Origin: Annona cherimola
Lineage: Eukaryota; Streptophyta; Magnoliopsida; Magnoliales; Annonaceae
Direction: 5' to 3'
NCBI GenBank assembly: GCA_030490835.1
Contig: CM059973.1
Coordinates: 89,239,641-89,303,640, forward strand
Length of the DNA stretch: 64,000 nucleotides
The notes beneath the pieces were generated by a model. That model was given only the letters and a program-made list of their open reading frames with translations, made no database searches and had not been told where the DNA came from. How positions within the stretch are numbered: position 1 is the first letter of the stretch; each line of letters begins with the position of its first letter. Shown piece after piece: positions 46,319 to 58,139 of this stretch. The position numbers and the translations under genes were made by a program.

Positions 46319-47340
46319 GATTGTTGCCACCAATAAAAGACTGCCCGAAAATTATTATGCATTAGTAGATGCATGGTCTAAGAAGTCGGGCTTGGATATC
46401 TAATTCAAAGATGTTTTATATCCGAAATTAAGAAATCGAGTCCTCAAAAAGGTTTTCGTTTTAACGTTAAATCCGACAACTATCTGCAAGGCGAATAACT
46501 CACAAAATTAGACCCGTGCAGAATTTCAGCCACCAAATCATGAACTCGTTCCTTGCATTCAATAAAAAAGTATCTAACACAGTTCATCAGATCATCTGCT
46601 TGATCTGGAAACTGATTAGCGGAGCGGATGAGAAAGTCACGGCCCTGAAATTCCATATTCCCCTTGCGATTGGCCGGAGGCAGAAGCAGCAAGAGGCAAG
46701 GGTATTTATGTTATTTGAGGAGCAGAAGACGGGGAGAAAGGAAAAATCAAGGGAAAGGGGAGCAGAGGCCACAGGCCTGAGAGTAGTATAACTGAACAGA
46801 GAGAGGGAGCTGAGTCAGCAGTTTGACCGTCAGTGGTTAGGTCGACGGTAGCCGCGAATCCTAACCTGAGTTTGTTACCTGAGAAGAGAAGTTTGTTGGT
46901 CTGGTAATTTCTCCCCTTCTTTTCACTCTAACCAAAGTTAGTTGTCTTAACCACTCCATTAACTAATTATCGACCCCCCTAATCACCTTCATCTTACCCG
47001 TTCAATCCCGGGACCATCAATGAGACACGCGTTCCATGGCTCCTCTAGCTTTAAGTGTGCATCCAATCAGGATATTGAAAAAGGATGGACGGCGGGGATT
47101 TGTCATTTGTCACGGGTCGAGGAGTGACTACCCATTGGGATTGTCCGCGGAGCACGTAAGACGTGCTAGGCCGTTCGGAAAGGCAAAGGCGTGCAGAGGG
47201 AGGCAGTAGGATGGAGAGCAAAGGTATAGATACGGAGAGAAGAACGAGACGGACGGACGGATCCAGTCAGCGCACTTTGACCGATGGGACACGTCGGGAA
47301 TTGGAGATAAAGTGCGGGGTGAAATCGTAAAATGCCTGTC
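46319..47340. other. upstream intergenic region of the F-box/MYND gene
   Basis: Composition rises in GC towards the gene. Short frames at 46480-46790 occur on both strands without domains. Distal regulatory sites cannot be assigned from sequence alone. Confidence 0.4.
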
Positions 47341-47352
47341 TGTTTCTTCCCC

Positions 47353-47489
47353 TTATAAAATCCCTCCGCCTCGCCTGTCCATTGCCCATTTTGATTTCCG
47401 CTCTTGGTTGCTTTTCGTTTGCTTGCGCAGCAGTGGAGGGGAGAGAAAGAGGGGGACGGAGGAGGAAAGACGAAGGGAGGAGGAGAGCG
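47353..47489 (+). promoter_or_regulatory. TATA box and 5' leader of the F-box/MYND gene
   Basis: TTATAAAA at 47353-47360 is a good TATA box. Transcription would be expected to begin about 30 bases on, near 47385-47395, leaving a GA-rich leader of roughly 100 bases before the ATG at 47490. An in-frame ATG at 47382 lies at or before the expected start of transcription, so I do not use it. Confidence 0.65.
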
Positions 47490-49173
47490 ATGAGAACTCG
47501 GAGAGGGTTTTCGTATCCAAAAATCCATTTGCAGAGAGAGAAACACAGCGAGAAAACGAAGAGGAAGGGATACTTCATCGGAGAGGCCGAGGACTTGGAG
47601 CGGAAACGGCAGAAGTCGGCTCCGGAGGTTTCCGGACAATCCGATTTCTTCGACGGGTTGCCGGATGATCTCGTCGTCTGCATCCTCTGCAAGCTCAGTT
47701 CTTCCGCTGCTTCTCCTTCAGATTTCGTCAGCGTCCTCTCGACGTAAATATTGCAATCCGAGATAGCTCTTTCGTCGGTGTTTCTATTCTATTTCTGTAG
47801 ATCCGCGCTTTTGGAATCGTATACGACGTGTTATTTTCCTTCGTCGTTCCCTTTTCCGTGTTTCTGACGGTGTTCTGTGGGCGTTTGCAGATGCAAGAGG
47901 CTGAATGGGTTGGGGTTGCATCCTCTTGTTTTACAGAGAGCTTCTCTAAAATCGTTGGCTGTGAGCGCTAAAAACTGGACTGATTCCGCTCACCGGTTTT
48001 TGAAGCTCTGCGCCGATGCTGGCAACATCGAGGCCTGTTATACTCTCGGCATGGTGAGTGTCGTACGCCATCCGTTTTTCTTTCTTACGGGATAAATCGT
48101 CACGGGGCTTGCATGTATTTGGATTTTAGAAAATCAGTTCTTGGTGTTGATTCTGAAGACACAAAACTGCAATTTTTTTCTATCGTATATGCCAAATCCG
48201 AAAACCCCTATTCTTTTTGCTTCAATTGAATCCTACACAAACTGCAGCATGGTAGCCAAAAGTCCGACAGATATTTTGGGCTTCTGATGGATTGAAAAAT
48301 CTGTTTTTTTTTTTTTTTCTCTCTCTCGTTTCTCAGATCCGATTCTACTGCTTACAAAACCGAGGAAGCGGCGCATCGCTGATGGCTAAAGCGGCAATCG
48401 GTTCCCTCGCCCCGGCTCTCTACTCTCTCGCTGTTATCCAGTTCAATGGCAGCGGCGGCTCCAAAAATGACAAAGACCTCCGCGCCGGCGTCGCCCTCTG
48501 TGCTCGCGCTGCTTTTCTTGGCCATGTCGATGCACTCCGAGAGCTCGGTCACTGCCTCCAGGACGGGTACGGCGTCCGCCAGAACATCGCTGAGGGCCGC
48601 CGGTTCCTCGTCCAGGCCAACGCCCGCGAGCTCGCCTCAGTTCTGTCGTCGTCCGCGCAGCCGCTGACGTGGCACCACCACCACCATCAGAGCCAGGGCC
48701 AGAGCCCCCATCACCGGCATGCCGTGGGGTCAGGATGCCCCTTGCTGAGCGATTTCGGCTGCAACGTGCCGGCGCAGGAAGCGCACCCGGCTCACCGGTT
48801 TTTAGTGGAGTGGTACGAATCTAGAGGGGGCGTGCCGGGGCGGGAAGGCCTGAGGCTCTGCTCCCACGCGCTCTGTGGGCGGCCGGAGACTCGGCGGCAC
48901 GAGTTCCGCCGGTGCTCCGTCTGCGGCGCCGTGAACTACTGCTCCCGAGCGTGCCAGGCACTCGACTGGAAGCTCCGACATAAGGTAGAGTGCGCGCCCA
49001 TGGAGCAGTGGCTCGAGGACGAAGACGACGGAGACGAAGACGATGATGATGTGGACGACGCCGGTCATAATGGTGACGGGGAAGGTGAGAGGATGGCCGT
49101 AGATGAGGATGGGGATTCAGGCGTCGGGAACGATAGAGATGAACGGCAAGGTGGCTCTGTTTTGGAACATTGA
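47490..49173 (+). CDS. F-box protein with MYND zinc finger (At1g67340-like), three exons
   Basis: Exons are 47490-47743, 47891-48053 and 48337-49173. Both introns are GT..AG, and the spliced length of 1254 bases gives 417 aa plus TGA. Residues 1-45 are basic (MRTRRGF..). An F-box follows at about 53-100 (DFFDGLPDDLVVCILCKL, then CKRLNGLGLHPLVL across the first splice). A Sel1/TPR-like helical repeat region spans about 105-240 (FLKLCADAGNIEACYTLGM, GASLMAKAAI, DALRELGHCLQDGYGV). A His run at 252-256 sits in a low-complexity linker. The MYND finger covers 314-358 with C314, C319, C332, C335, C341, C345, H354 and C358. The tail (from about 366) is strongly acidic. F-box proteins act as substrate adaptors of SCF (Skp1-cullin) ubiquitin ligases. 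The MYND and Sel1-like parts probably bind partners; the substrate is unknown. The start MRTR is typical of the family. Exon 3 is notably GC-rich against its AT-rich surroundings. It looks intact. Confidence 0.95.
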
Positions 49174-51290
49174 TGGTGGTATGATCGTGACGGAGAGACG
49201 ACGGTAATGTATAGTTCTCCTTTCAATTTGGGAGTTGGGGTTTTTTTGTAATATACCGTTAACGGCAGCGTTAAATCCGATGAGGTTTTTTTGTTTTTTC
49301 TTTTTCCTAAAATTAATTTTTTGGTCATGTCGGTGGGCAGTGGGATGGAATGGAATTGGGAATTGGGAATTTGCGATCGGGATCCTTGTATCTGTGGCCT
49401 CTGGGAGGTCGCGTCGAGCATGTGGGACAAATGCCCGGCGGTAACAGTATTTATTTCCTCAGCGTTACCCTGTAACTTCTGTTTTTTCGTCTCCACCTCT
49501 CAAGAACAAAGCCGCCTCTTTTTTCACAGAAAACGCTCTCTCGAATATGTATAATTTTTATAACGATGATCTGATATTTGCCTCTCCGTGCCTTCAACAT
49601 CTCGCCCCGTTTTATCAGTTCGGGGTTTTTTAATGATAAACAGTGGAGTAATAAAAAAAAAAGAGAAGAAACCGCTCTTAACCATTTTTCCCTGGGAGAC
49701 ATTAAAAACGGAATGGGTTTGAAAGCCAGGACAACAGATTGTTTGTTCTGGAAAGCGAAGCAAAGCCTGCCTGCCTTGTTCATGTATCTTCGACTAAATG
49801 AGATCTCGTTTAAGAGGTGGAGATCTTCCTTTTATCTAAAGATGGGAATGATGAAGTTAACGTGGTCCTCTTATAGCCCTACCCGCATTCTAGACCTCCC
49901 ATCATGTGGGTTCCACCACTCCTGACGGGCCACCAAAGAGCACGGATGCCAACGTTGACCCACTTTTTTTTTTTTTATAAATTTTAATTATCGACTTGGG
50001 GATGTTTAGCATTAGAAATGCATTTTTTTTCCAGCTGGTCGGGCTCCGCTGGTCGTAGTGGGGGAGCGGGAGCGATTTGCCGCCCAAAGCACATTGTAAA
50101 CGCCGGATGGTGGCCGTAGTGTGATGCACGCGGGTCGTCTGATCTTGGTGCGCGCTGCGCACTTGTCTTTTCACGAGCTGCGGGCCGGCGGTTCGCCGAC
50201 GGAGAGCAGTTAGGAATAACCGTCATGTGCCCTGCGTGGGTGGCTTCGGCACGCACGAAGCACGCCTCGCCAATGCCATGCATCAGTGCCGTCGGACGCC
50301 ACGTTGTGCTGCCCTTTCCAAACATCGTCAGGTGGACGGCGGGATACTGGTACGGCCTACCTTGCTAGTACCTACTTCCTACTAGGCCCATAACGACTAC
50401 CGAGCTCATCCCTAATCGATCCAGCCCAATAATAAATGAACGGATGAGATTAAAAGGTGGCGCCTCAAATGGAGGAGGAGACATTTTTTAGCTGCGGTTT
50501 TACACAGCTTTTTCGGCGCTGGCGATTGGATATGGGATCTATTCCTCATTTCTTTTCGCGGATGATATTCTCCATGGTGTCTTTTGTCTCAAATAACACG
50601 TCAGCAGCGTTGGCGATGTTCCCACCTGCAGCCAATCTGCACTGCAGCTTGTGAATGTGTCTATCCCTATCGTCCAATTTAATAGGCCGCTTGTGATGAT
50701 GAAACGCGATATTTCGTGTTTCTGCTTACAGTTCTTTCCCTCGTGCTGCGAAAGTTGGAATAGACGGAGTCTTCAGAGGAAAGAGAAGTCGAATGGGAAC
50801 CATCACGAGTTTGTTGGGTCAACTCAAGGACCATCAGCAATTTTAGGTATGTAAATGTAAAACATGATTTATTTTAGTAAAGCAAATCAGCAAAAGGTAA
50901 TTTACATAGATGTTATATCAGCCCTCCATCGATTGTCCACTTGTCCCAAAATTCAACGGGCAAAACACCGTCGTATGTCATTCCCGTCGAACTTCATTTC
51001 AATTCAATGGTTTAGATTTTGATTATAACTTAAAACATGGCATGTGAAGGGTGGCATGTTCACCACCATTTTAACGTGAAATGATATCAGCAGGCGTTCG
51101 GAGAGAAGGAATCCCAAGCAAGCGCATTATGAGAAGCTTTTGAGCTTTGGAGGTCAAAGCGATGGTGGTGCGGTGGTCAGGAATGCGGCGGTGAGTCGCG
51201 CGATGGAGATAACACGCGTCATTCGTGCGCTCTGCGTCCGTCTCCCACGTGTAAAATGAACTAGGATCGTTTAGGGTAATAACCCTTCTG
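49174..51290. other. 3' region of the F-box/MYND gene and spacer
   Basis: The 3' untranslated region starts at 49174; its end is not marked by a clear AATAAA. 49900-50340 is GC-richer with overlapping frames on both strands. 50457-50850 has short frames. None carries a recognisable domain. A T run lies at 49967-49977. Confidence 0.4.
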
Positions 51291-51562
51291 GGGACGTTTA
51301 ATAATGTAGTTTTTTGTGTGACTGTGAGATGGAGTGGAGAATGAAAAATAAAATATTTGTAAATTTATGTGATTGATATAAAATGAAAGTGGTAAAGTTG
51401 GAATAAATAAAGTTTCGAAAGATAATTGTGAGAAAAATAATTGAAATATAGAAGTAAAGTTAAAAAAATAAAATTATTAAACGAAGAAATGATTGATGAG
51501 AAAATAAGGAAAATGAGACATTTGCCACCTTATCCTACTTTCGTTGTATACCGAATGTACCC
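51291..51562. mobile_element. possible MITE with GGGACGTTT / AATGTACCC ends
   Basis: The left end GGGACGTTTAATAATG and the right end ATACCGAATGTACCC are loosely complementary and resemble the ends at 33585 and 57909. The interior (GTGGTAAAGTTGGAATAAATAAAG, GAGAAAAATAATTGAAATATAG) also resembles 57909-58136. No matching target duplication is visible. Confidence 0.4.
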
Positions 51563-54522
51563 TTTGTTTTCCCAGTTAGATTTTTAACCTTATAATTTAA
51601 ACATTGATAGAAATAACCCACAAAGTTCTCATATTGTGTAGAAATGTTAAAAATGGCAGTTGTGTTAGGAAGTAATATGGTTATTTCCTAATTCATATTT
51701 TTCCTATAAAAAAATTTTTATACATAAGAAAGAGGTCATCTTCTACCCATAGATTATATCTACGGTGGCATCTTTTCGCTTCCAAAACTTGTGATATCTT
51801 TGGGAATGTGTGTCCCTTATATTTGTAAGAATGTCTCAGATCTTCAAGTATAATATGTGTTGAGATATATGTAACTGTACCAATAAAAAAAAAAAAAAAA
51901 AAACTTGTGATATCTCAATTGCAGCCCATATTTTGACGGTGTTTAAATGTTTGGTTTCTTCATAGTTAAATTGTTATTTGCCTTTAGTTTACAGGATATT
52001 ACAGTCTTCAACCACTTGTGTTTCATAAACCTATGAAAGGTCATAACGTTTTTCTTCTTCAAATGCATTCTTATCAAACTATATATGTTGTTCATTTAGT
52101 TTATCCTATATTCCATATTCATTTGCTTGTTGTCCACCTGCTTGTCATCCTTCAAATCCATCAAACCATTTTTATGGGTTAATTTCAGCTGCAATTTTTT
52201 TTTTTTTTTTTTCTGTTACATTGGGAATGCAGTGTCACACAGTTTATGTTATCCTATTTTTCCATATTTAAATTACTATAAATGCTCTCCCCTTTTGATG
52301 CATCAATAGTTCATTCTTGCACCATGCCCAACAGCTTGCCAGATCCTTAACTGAAGTCCTTGTCATCGTCTCAAGCATCCCAACTTCTGTGTTCTGAATG
52401 GTATCACAACCTTCCTTTTCAGATCTTTCAATATCTACTAATTTTTAGCCTAAAAAAGATATACTAATTTTGTAATTAAAAGGACATACTAGTTTTGTAA
52501 TAAAAAAGATACACTAATTTGATACCTGCCCCCCAGAAACAAATTTTAATCTACCTTCGGTCCTTGACAGAAATTTTTGGTGGCAAATGTGATTTTTATC
52601 TGTAATTTTGTGCATAAAATAAGAAAACACAAGGCATGTAACTTTTAGTTTTTCCTCTTTGGAGCTTTCTAATTCTTGCCTAACCTCTTCGTTTTTCCTT
52701 TTTGGAGCTTTTATAGTCCTGCCCTACCTTTTTTCTTTCTCTTCCATTTTCGGCTATGCTATGAATTTACAATTGATTTCACCATTTAATGGAAAGCAAA
52801 TCAAATAAATTTTTATTTTTTTTCATTTTTTAAGTCTTTTCTTTTATATGATTCAAGCTAAAATGTCGCTTCAATCATAATTTTTAACAGGATCATAGAC
52901 AATCCAATAATTCTTATTAGGATAATTCAATGACTTTAATTGGCATTAAATTTAAACAGATTATTAAAACAAAAATATACTTGGACGATATTCATGATGT
53001 TGTTTATTTCAAACGTTATTGTATTCAGTAATTGAAATATATATTTAATTATCCATTCAAATATATCTAGTAGTTTACAGTTGATTTCATATTTCAAAAA
53101 ATAAAATAAGTAATTTAAAACTATTTTTCTGAGATTATGAGAGCGGTTAGTTAATAAAGAAGACAATATTTAACATTTTTTAATTCCAATAATTTAACAT
53201 TTTAAAGCTTCTATAAAAACTCATTTCAAAAAATTCAATTTATGAAGTTCATCGACCAGGTTCCCACTAATAATGTAGTCAAAATCTAATTTAATAATTC
53301 TGTTTAACTTCATTTATTTTATCGCTTTATTGAAACCATATATGTTATTCCTTTGGTATTTTTAAGTGTTCAAAAATATATATAATCCAGTGTCATATGA
53401 AAATTGTATAGTACACTAATCCTCATATGCATTGAAATATTATAATAAATTATACATATATTTATTTTACTTAGCAAAAATATGTTATGTAATATTCATT
53501 TAAATATTTTTTTGATTGTAATATTCATTTAAATATTAAGTTAACAATTTTGGAGCAGATTTATAAATTAAACAATTTATTATTTAGAAGCTCGCTCCAG
53601 TATTTTGACTTAAATAAAACTAATTATTAATAAAACAAGTAATTATAACAAAAAGAGTAAAATATATTTTATACAATAATTAAAGCGGGCTGAAATGAAG
53701 ATTTTTTCATCAATTTATGAACAGAGTTCGAGAATTTGTAAACAGGAAAACGTTGATTTTTCTCGTGATGCGCACAATTTCTCGTGGGGTTAAGATAAAT
53801 GTCGTGAACGGATGATTTGAACTAAGGGCGGGAAGTGAAAATTGGGGCGAGTTTACTCGTGACTTGCCCTTAACCCGACCGATTTTTGACTAAGTAAAAT
53901 TGAAGTTTTTTTTATTTATTTAATACATAGATGAGTCAAATTTTTTTTACTCAAATTCAAAACTAGAGTTGAGATTAGTTAATCATGTCCTGACCTGAAG
54001 AATCCTAACTCGCCCTGCACATCTTCATTTATTATAAATTATAAGAATATTTGTTTAAGCTTGTTCTAATTTTCTTTCAAAATTCTTGCACTACTTATTA
54101 TTAATTATATTAACAAAATAAGAATTAATAAGAGAAATTTGTGTATATACGTATATATAACTCTTATGGATAATTGTAGTTTTTTCGTCATTTTCGAAAC
54201 TCTAGCAAAAATAATATTGTTTTTAATTTTTTTTTTATAAATTCTAAAATTCATTTTGACGGAAGCGTATTTTATTAACATATTTTAATAAAGATACATT
54301 ATATTACTCATGTTTTATTTAGCAATAATATTTAATTTTTAATTAGTAAAATAATGAGGCATATAATACCTAAATTTCACATAAATGTGCTTTTATATTT
54401 AATATCTATATAAAATTCTTAAAGCTATTTTACTTGATTCGCATTTGTTAACTGACCGTTGTTTCGTACCGATTCAAAAGACATATTGAAAGAAGTGAGT
54501 GTCAAACTCATATTATTTTGAT
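51563..54522. other. AT-rich spacer, no gene recognised
   Basis: Holds a poly(A) tract at about 51885-51902, a poly(T) at about 52196-52212 and a threefold GATATACTAATTTTGTAAT-type repeat at 52455-52520. CGGGCGG..CTTAACCCGACC near 53825-53880 and CTAACTCGCCCTGC near 54005 resemble decayed hAT subterminal sequence. No gene is seen. Confidence 0.4.
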
Positions 54523-54819
54523 CTAGGGTGCGTTTGTTTAGCACAAAAAAATGTCAACCAAAATTTTTCAATCTAAAACTTTTCACTCTCCATAACTACT
54601 CTATTTTTTAATTATTTTTTCACATTTTTCTATACAAACTACCCTACTTTTCAATCATTTCTACACAACTACCCATACAACTAACCTATCTATTTTAACT
54701 TTATTCTCTTTACTCCTCATCATTACTCCTATTATATCACATCCCTTTCTATTGATTTGACAACTTCTACTCCAAAAACTTTTCATCAAAAGTTTTACCT
54801 CCAACCAAACACACCCCTA
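54523..54819 (-). mobile_element. MITE, 291 bp, CTA target duplication
   Basis: The element is 54526-54816. GGGTGCGTTTG opens, CCAAACACACCC closes, and CTA lies at 54523-54525 and 54817-54819. Minus orientation relative to 14147, and of identical length. The 3-bp duplication is T-A-ending but not TTA, consistent with relaxed TNA-like preference. Confidence 0.88.
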
Positions 54820-55289
54820 ATGTAAAAAATATGATTAAATAAAATTTTAAAAAGAATAAGAACAGTAAACCCAAAGCCGACATGACACGCTACGATTCTC
54901 AGCTCTAATTTGAACCATGCGGGATGCGATGAGAGGATACCCATGCGCGAGAATATGAGGACGATGGTCCGGATTGACTCTCTCCTCCTGGCGATGGGCG
55001 CCAAAAAGTGGTTGCCCCCCTAGTGGGAGTGGATGTATGTGACCGCTTTATGCTCTGTCCACCACACAACGCACGCAGGAGTGGGTTGGATTCCCGGCGC
55101 CTCATTAACACCCCATAGAAAAGCTGTGCTGCTGCGCACCCAGTCGCTGAAAAAACAAAAGATTCGATTCTTTTTTCTTTTACTTTTTATTTTCTAAGAA
55201 AAAAAAATTATTTTCCCGTTTTCCAGCACGCATGGCATCCAGGCGGACTGCATTTGCATTTTAACAGCGGTTTTTTAATTTTTAATCAT
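54820..55289. other. spacer, partly GC-richer, no gene recognised
   Basis: 54870-55140 is GC-richer with minus-strand frames of about 70 codons and no domain. Confidence 0.4.
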
Positions 55290-55357
55290 AAGGGCATATT
55301 TAGTAATGTACAATTTTTTTCAATCTAAAAAACTTAGTCTTTCACAATTGTCATATT

Positions 55358-55804
55358 TTAGCATAATTTGCAAATATGCCTCCATAGTTTGACTCTAATT
55401 TCATATATGCTCCCATTATTTCACAAATTGCATATTACCCCATAAAGTTTCACATAAATTGCATGTATATCCCTGTTAATAGCTATTAGATAAAAAATAT
55501 AATTTGCAAATATGCCCCCATAGTTTGACGCTAATTGTAGATATGCTTCCATAGTTTGACTCTAATTGCTGATATACCCCTATTGTTTCATGAAATAATT
55601 GGCGCATATCTGCAATTAGTGTCAAACTATGAGAGCATATTTGCAAATTATATTTCTTATTTAACAACTATTAAATTTCAGCCGTTAACAAGGGCATGGA
55701 TGCAATTTATGTGAAACTTTGTGGGGGTAATATGCAATTCGTGAAATAATGTGGGCATATATGAAATTCGAGTAAAACTATAGGGGCATATTTGCAAATT
55801 ATCC
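55358..55804. mobile_element. inverted-repeat element with AGCATAATTTGCAAATATGCC ends
   Basis: AGCATAATTTGCAAATATGCC at the left pairs with GGGCATATTTGCAAATTATCCT at the right. The arms contain several phase-shifted copies of TTTGCAAATATGCC..CATAGTTTGAC..CTAATT and their complements, folding about a centre near 55585. ATTTT just outside each end may be a 5-bp target duplication, but the site is low-complexity. The interior also repeats its own outer motif at 55500. Confidence 0.65.
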
Positions 55805-56000
55805 TATTTTTATTTTTTAAATTATTTCTTCACATCCTCTTGTTCAATTACTTTATTTTTTAATCATTTCTACATAATTATCCATACAACTAATCTATTT
55901 ATTTTTTTTATATAAAAAATTGACCTATTTACTTTAACTTTATTCTCTTTATTTTTTATTATTACCCTATCATGTCATATCATTTTCTTTCATTTTAAAA

Positions 56001-56117
56001 ACTTTTTTATGTCAAAAGTTTTTCCTCAAAAATTTATCAACTTTTTTATGTCAAAAGTTTTTCCTCAAAAATTTATCAACTTTTTTATGTCAAAAGTTTT
56101 TCCTCAAAAATTTATCA
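56001..56117. repeat. 39-bp tandem repeat, three copies
   Basis: Units at 56001, 56040 and 56079 are virtually identical (ACTTTTTTATGTCAAAAGTT..). Because 39 is divisible by three, an open frame repeating a 13-residue unit runs through it; that is a by-product. The unit is the family's terminal ACTTTT..CAAAAGTTTT word, locally amplified. Confidence 0.97.
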
Positions 56118-56145
56118 CTTTCCAAATTCCAAATACACCTTTGTT

Positions 56146-57389
56146 AGTTGGCATCATTTTGTGCTCTCCTGCTCTTACCCAAAAGTGGGCATAGAATTCC
56201 TCTTATACCATATTTACGCCCATTTATTTTTACTAGATAGTGTACTTTTATAATGGACGAAATAAATACTCTATTCGTACTTTCCAATTTCTTTTCTCTT
56301 TTCCATCATTATGGATAAAGAAAATAATTGTCACCGTTAACCCCTCTTTTCGTCACAATATTCAATTATATATCGGTAGCACTGGCTTATGGTTTAGGCC
56401 AGTTGTGTTTTGGCAGCGAAGGAGACAGTACGGAGGTGGGCATTTGAGTTGTTACAGATGTGGGCTTCTCAAAGCGATGTATCTGGGCTTTTCACCATCC
56501 TCATTGGCGGTAACTGATAACAGGACGACGTGGAGAAGCGAGACTCGAAGCATGAGGATGAGGTGATCTCCAAATTTTCCCATGGGCTGGTAAATCGGTG
56601 AGTCGTTCAGACGAAGTGTTTTGGGCTTTTAGATCCATGTTTGGTGTCGGGAGATACAATACTGACCACCTTCTTCTTCTGAAGCAAGCTTCCTCCAGGA
56701 GTTGCCAGAGACGTTTCTCCATCTGTATGAGACTCGGAAAATAATTCAGCACATGATTGATGAGTCAAAATCTAATCCACCTAATCTATTTAGAATCGTT
56801 TTTTAACTAGAAAACAAGCTTCCTCCAAATCCAAGATGAGCAGTACTCCGTCCAAAATAATGTTTAGAGTCAACTTAATAAAGGACTGTGATTTTCTCAG
56901 ACCTGCTCCGTCTCACACTACTCCCAAATACTTTTTTTAAATAATTTTTAACAAGACTTGTTAATCTAGGTATATATTATTTATAAACTAAACCTTACTA
57001 TTTTTGAATGCGTATATTATTTGAAAATGTCTAATAAATATATATGCATATCTCCACAATTGATAAAATTTGATTCGCGGATAATACATACACTTAGATT
57101 AATAATTTTATTAAAATTTTTAAATTTTTTTTAAAAAAAGGGTATTGTGACTGGTCAGTCAGTCATAGATGACCATTTGACTATGTGTTATGACGGTCAA
57201 TTGGACGTAGATGATCATTTGGTTATAATAAAATGATTTAATTTATATAGACCTTGGAAGTTGTATATATTAACATCTAAATTGCTTTGGATATCATTCC
57301 TATATGAATAAGTAATTTCATAAATTAATTATTAGTATATATATATACTTTTGATTGTGTCACTTTTTTGGATGACTAGGCAACTGCCA
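56146..57389. other. spacer, no gene recognised; hairpin-family fragment at 56930-57150
   Basis: 56380-56750 is GC-richer with two-strand frames and no domain. 56930-57150 has arm-like words (TTTTTAACAAGACTTGTTAATCTAGG.. and CACTTAGATTAATAATTTTATTAAAA) typical of the hairpin family, without terminal motifs. Confidence 0.4.
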
Positions 57390-57548
57390 GAGAAAATAAA
57401 CTTAAAATATATAAGTTAATTATATGAGTAACGTGTAGAAATGATTGAAAAGTAAAGTAATTGTATTGGAAGATGTGAAAAAATTAATTAAAAATTAGGT
57501 AATTATAGATAGTAAAAAGTCTTATATATAGCCAAATATACTCTAATA
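57390..57548 (+). mobile_element. 5'-truncated MITE (291-bp family)
   Basis: AAAATAAACTTAAAATATATAAG..TATGAGTAACGTGTAGAAATGATTGAAAAGTAAAGTAATTG.. matches the right half of the plus-orientation consensus and ends near CCAAATATACTC. The left half is missing. Confidence 0.55.
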
Positions 57549-57905
57549 TTAAAATAAAGATATTAAACAAAATGAATGAATAAGATTTTGATATAATTAA
57601 GAAGAGAATAAAATGAAGGTGACACGCCGAAGATTTGGTACCTACATGACTCGAGTATATCATAATAATACACTGCAATATACAATTGGGCATTATATTA
57701 TATATTTTGGTTATATGCGTTGGCACTTGGCACTGGATTTTTGATATATGTATAAATTTTTGGCCTCCAGTCGAATAGCCTGCGCCAATTGGGATGGATC
57801 AAATGATTTAATAATTAAAAATCTATTAGAAAAAAATAAAAACAAAAAAGGAGCGACAAAAATTAAAATTACATAAAACTATAGGGGTGCAAAAGCGTGA
57901 ATGAG

Positions 57906-58139
57906 TAAGGTTACGTTCGGTAACGTGAATGTTTTGGAGAGTGAAAAAAGAAAATATTTTGAAAATTGTGTAAATGATACAATACAAATTTGGAATAAAA
58001 AAGGATAATTATAAAAATAATTTAAATATAGGGATAAAGTTGAAAAAAATGGAATTGTTAAATAGTTAAATCATTTATATGATAATACGCAGAAAAAAGT
58101 TATGAAAATCATGAATTTTGATTACCAAACATTCCCTAA
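57906..58139. mobile_element. MITE, 228 bp, TAA target duplication
   Basis: The element is 57909-58136. GGTTACGTTCGGTAACG opens and GATTACCAAACATTCCC closes, with TAA on both sides. The interior (AAAATGGAATTGTTAAATAG..) is AT-rich. It is related in ends to the elements at 33585 and 51291. Confidence 0.68.

Larger units (their letters stand above)
55290..56145 (-). mobile_element. MITE-family element split by a hairpin element
   Basis: Left part AAGGGCATATTTAGTAATG..CAATCTAAAAAACTTAG..TCATATTTT and right part ATTTTTATTTTTTAAATTATTTCTTCAC..CAACTAATCTATTTA..TATTCTCTTTATT..CATATCATTTTC..AAATTCCAAATACACCTTTG together follow the minus-orientation MITE order. The two parts are separated by the inverted repeat at 55358-55804 and end in a 39-bp tandem repeat. 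Ends are approximate. Confidence 0.5.

Noticed and set aside
47166..47692. Minus-strand frames of 141-157 codons over the F-box gene start
   Set aside because: Shadows of the GC-rich exon 1 and leader on the opposite strand.
53820..54015. Possible further hAT element (CTTAACCCGACC, CTAACTCGCCC)
   Set aside because: No terminal inverted repeat or flanking duplication could be found.
56009..56194. Open frame with a 13-residue unit repeated three times
   Set aside because: Produced by the 39-bp tandem repeat in a non-coding MITE.
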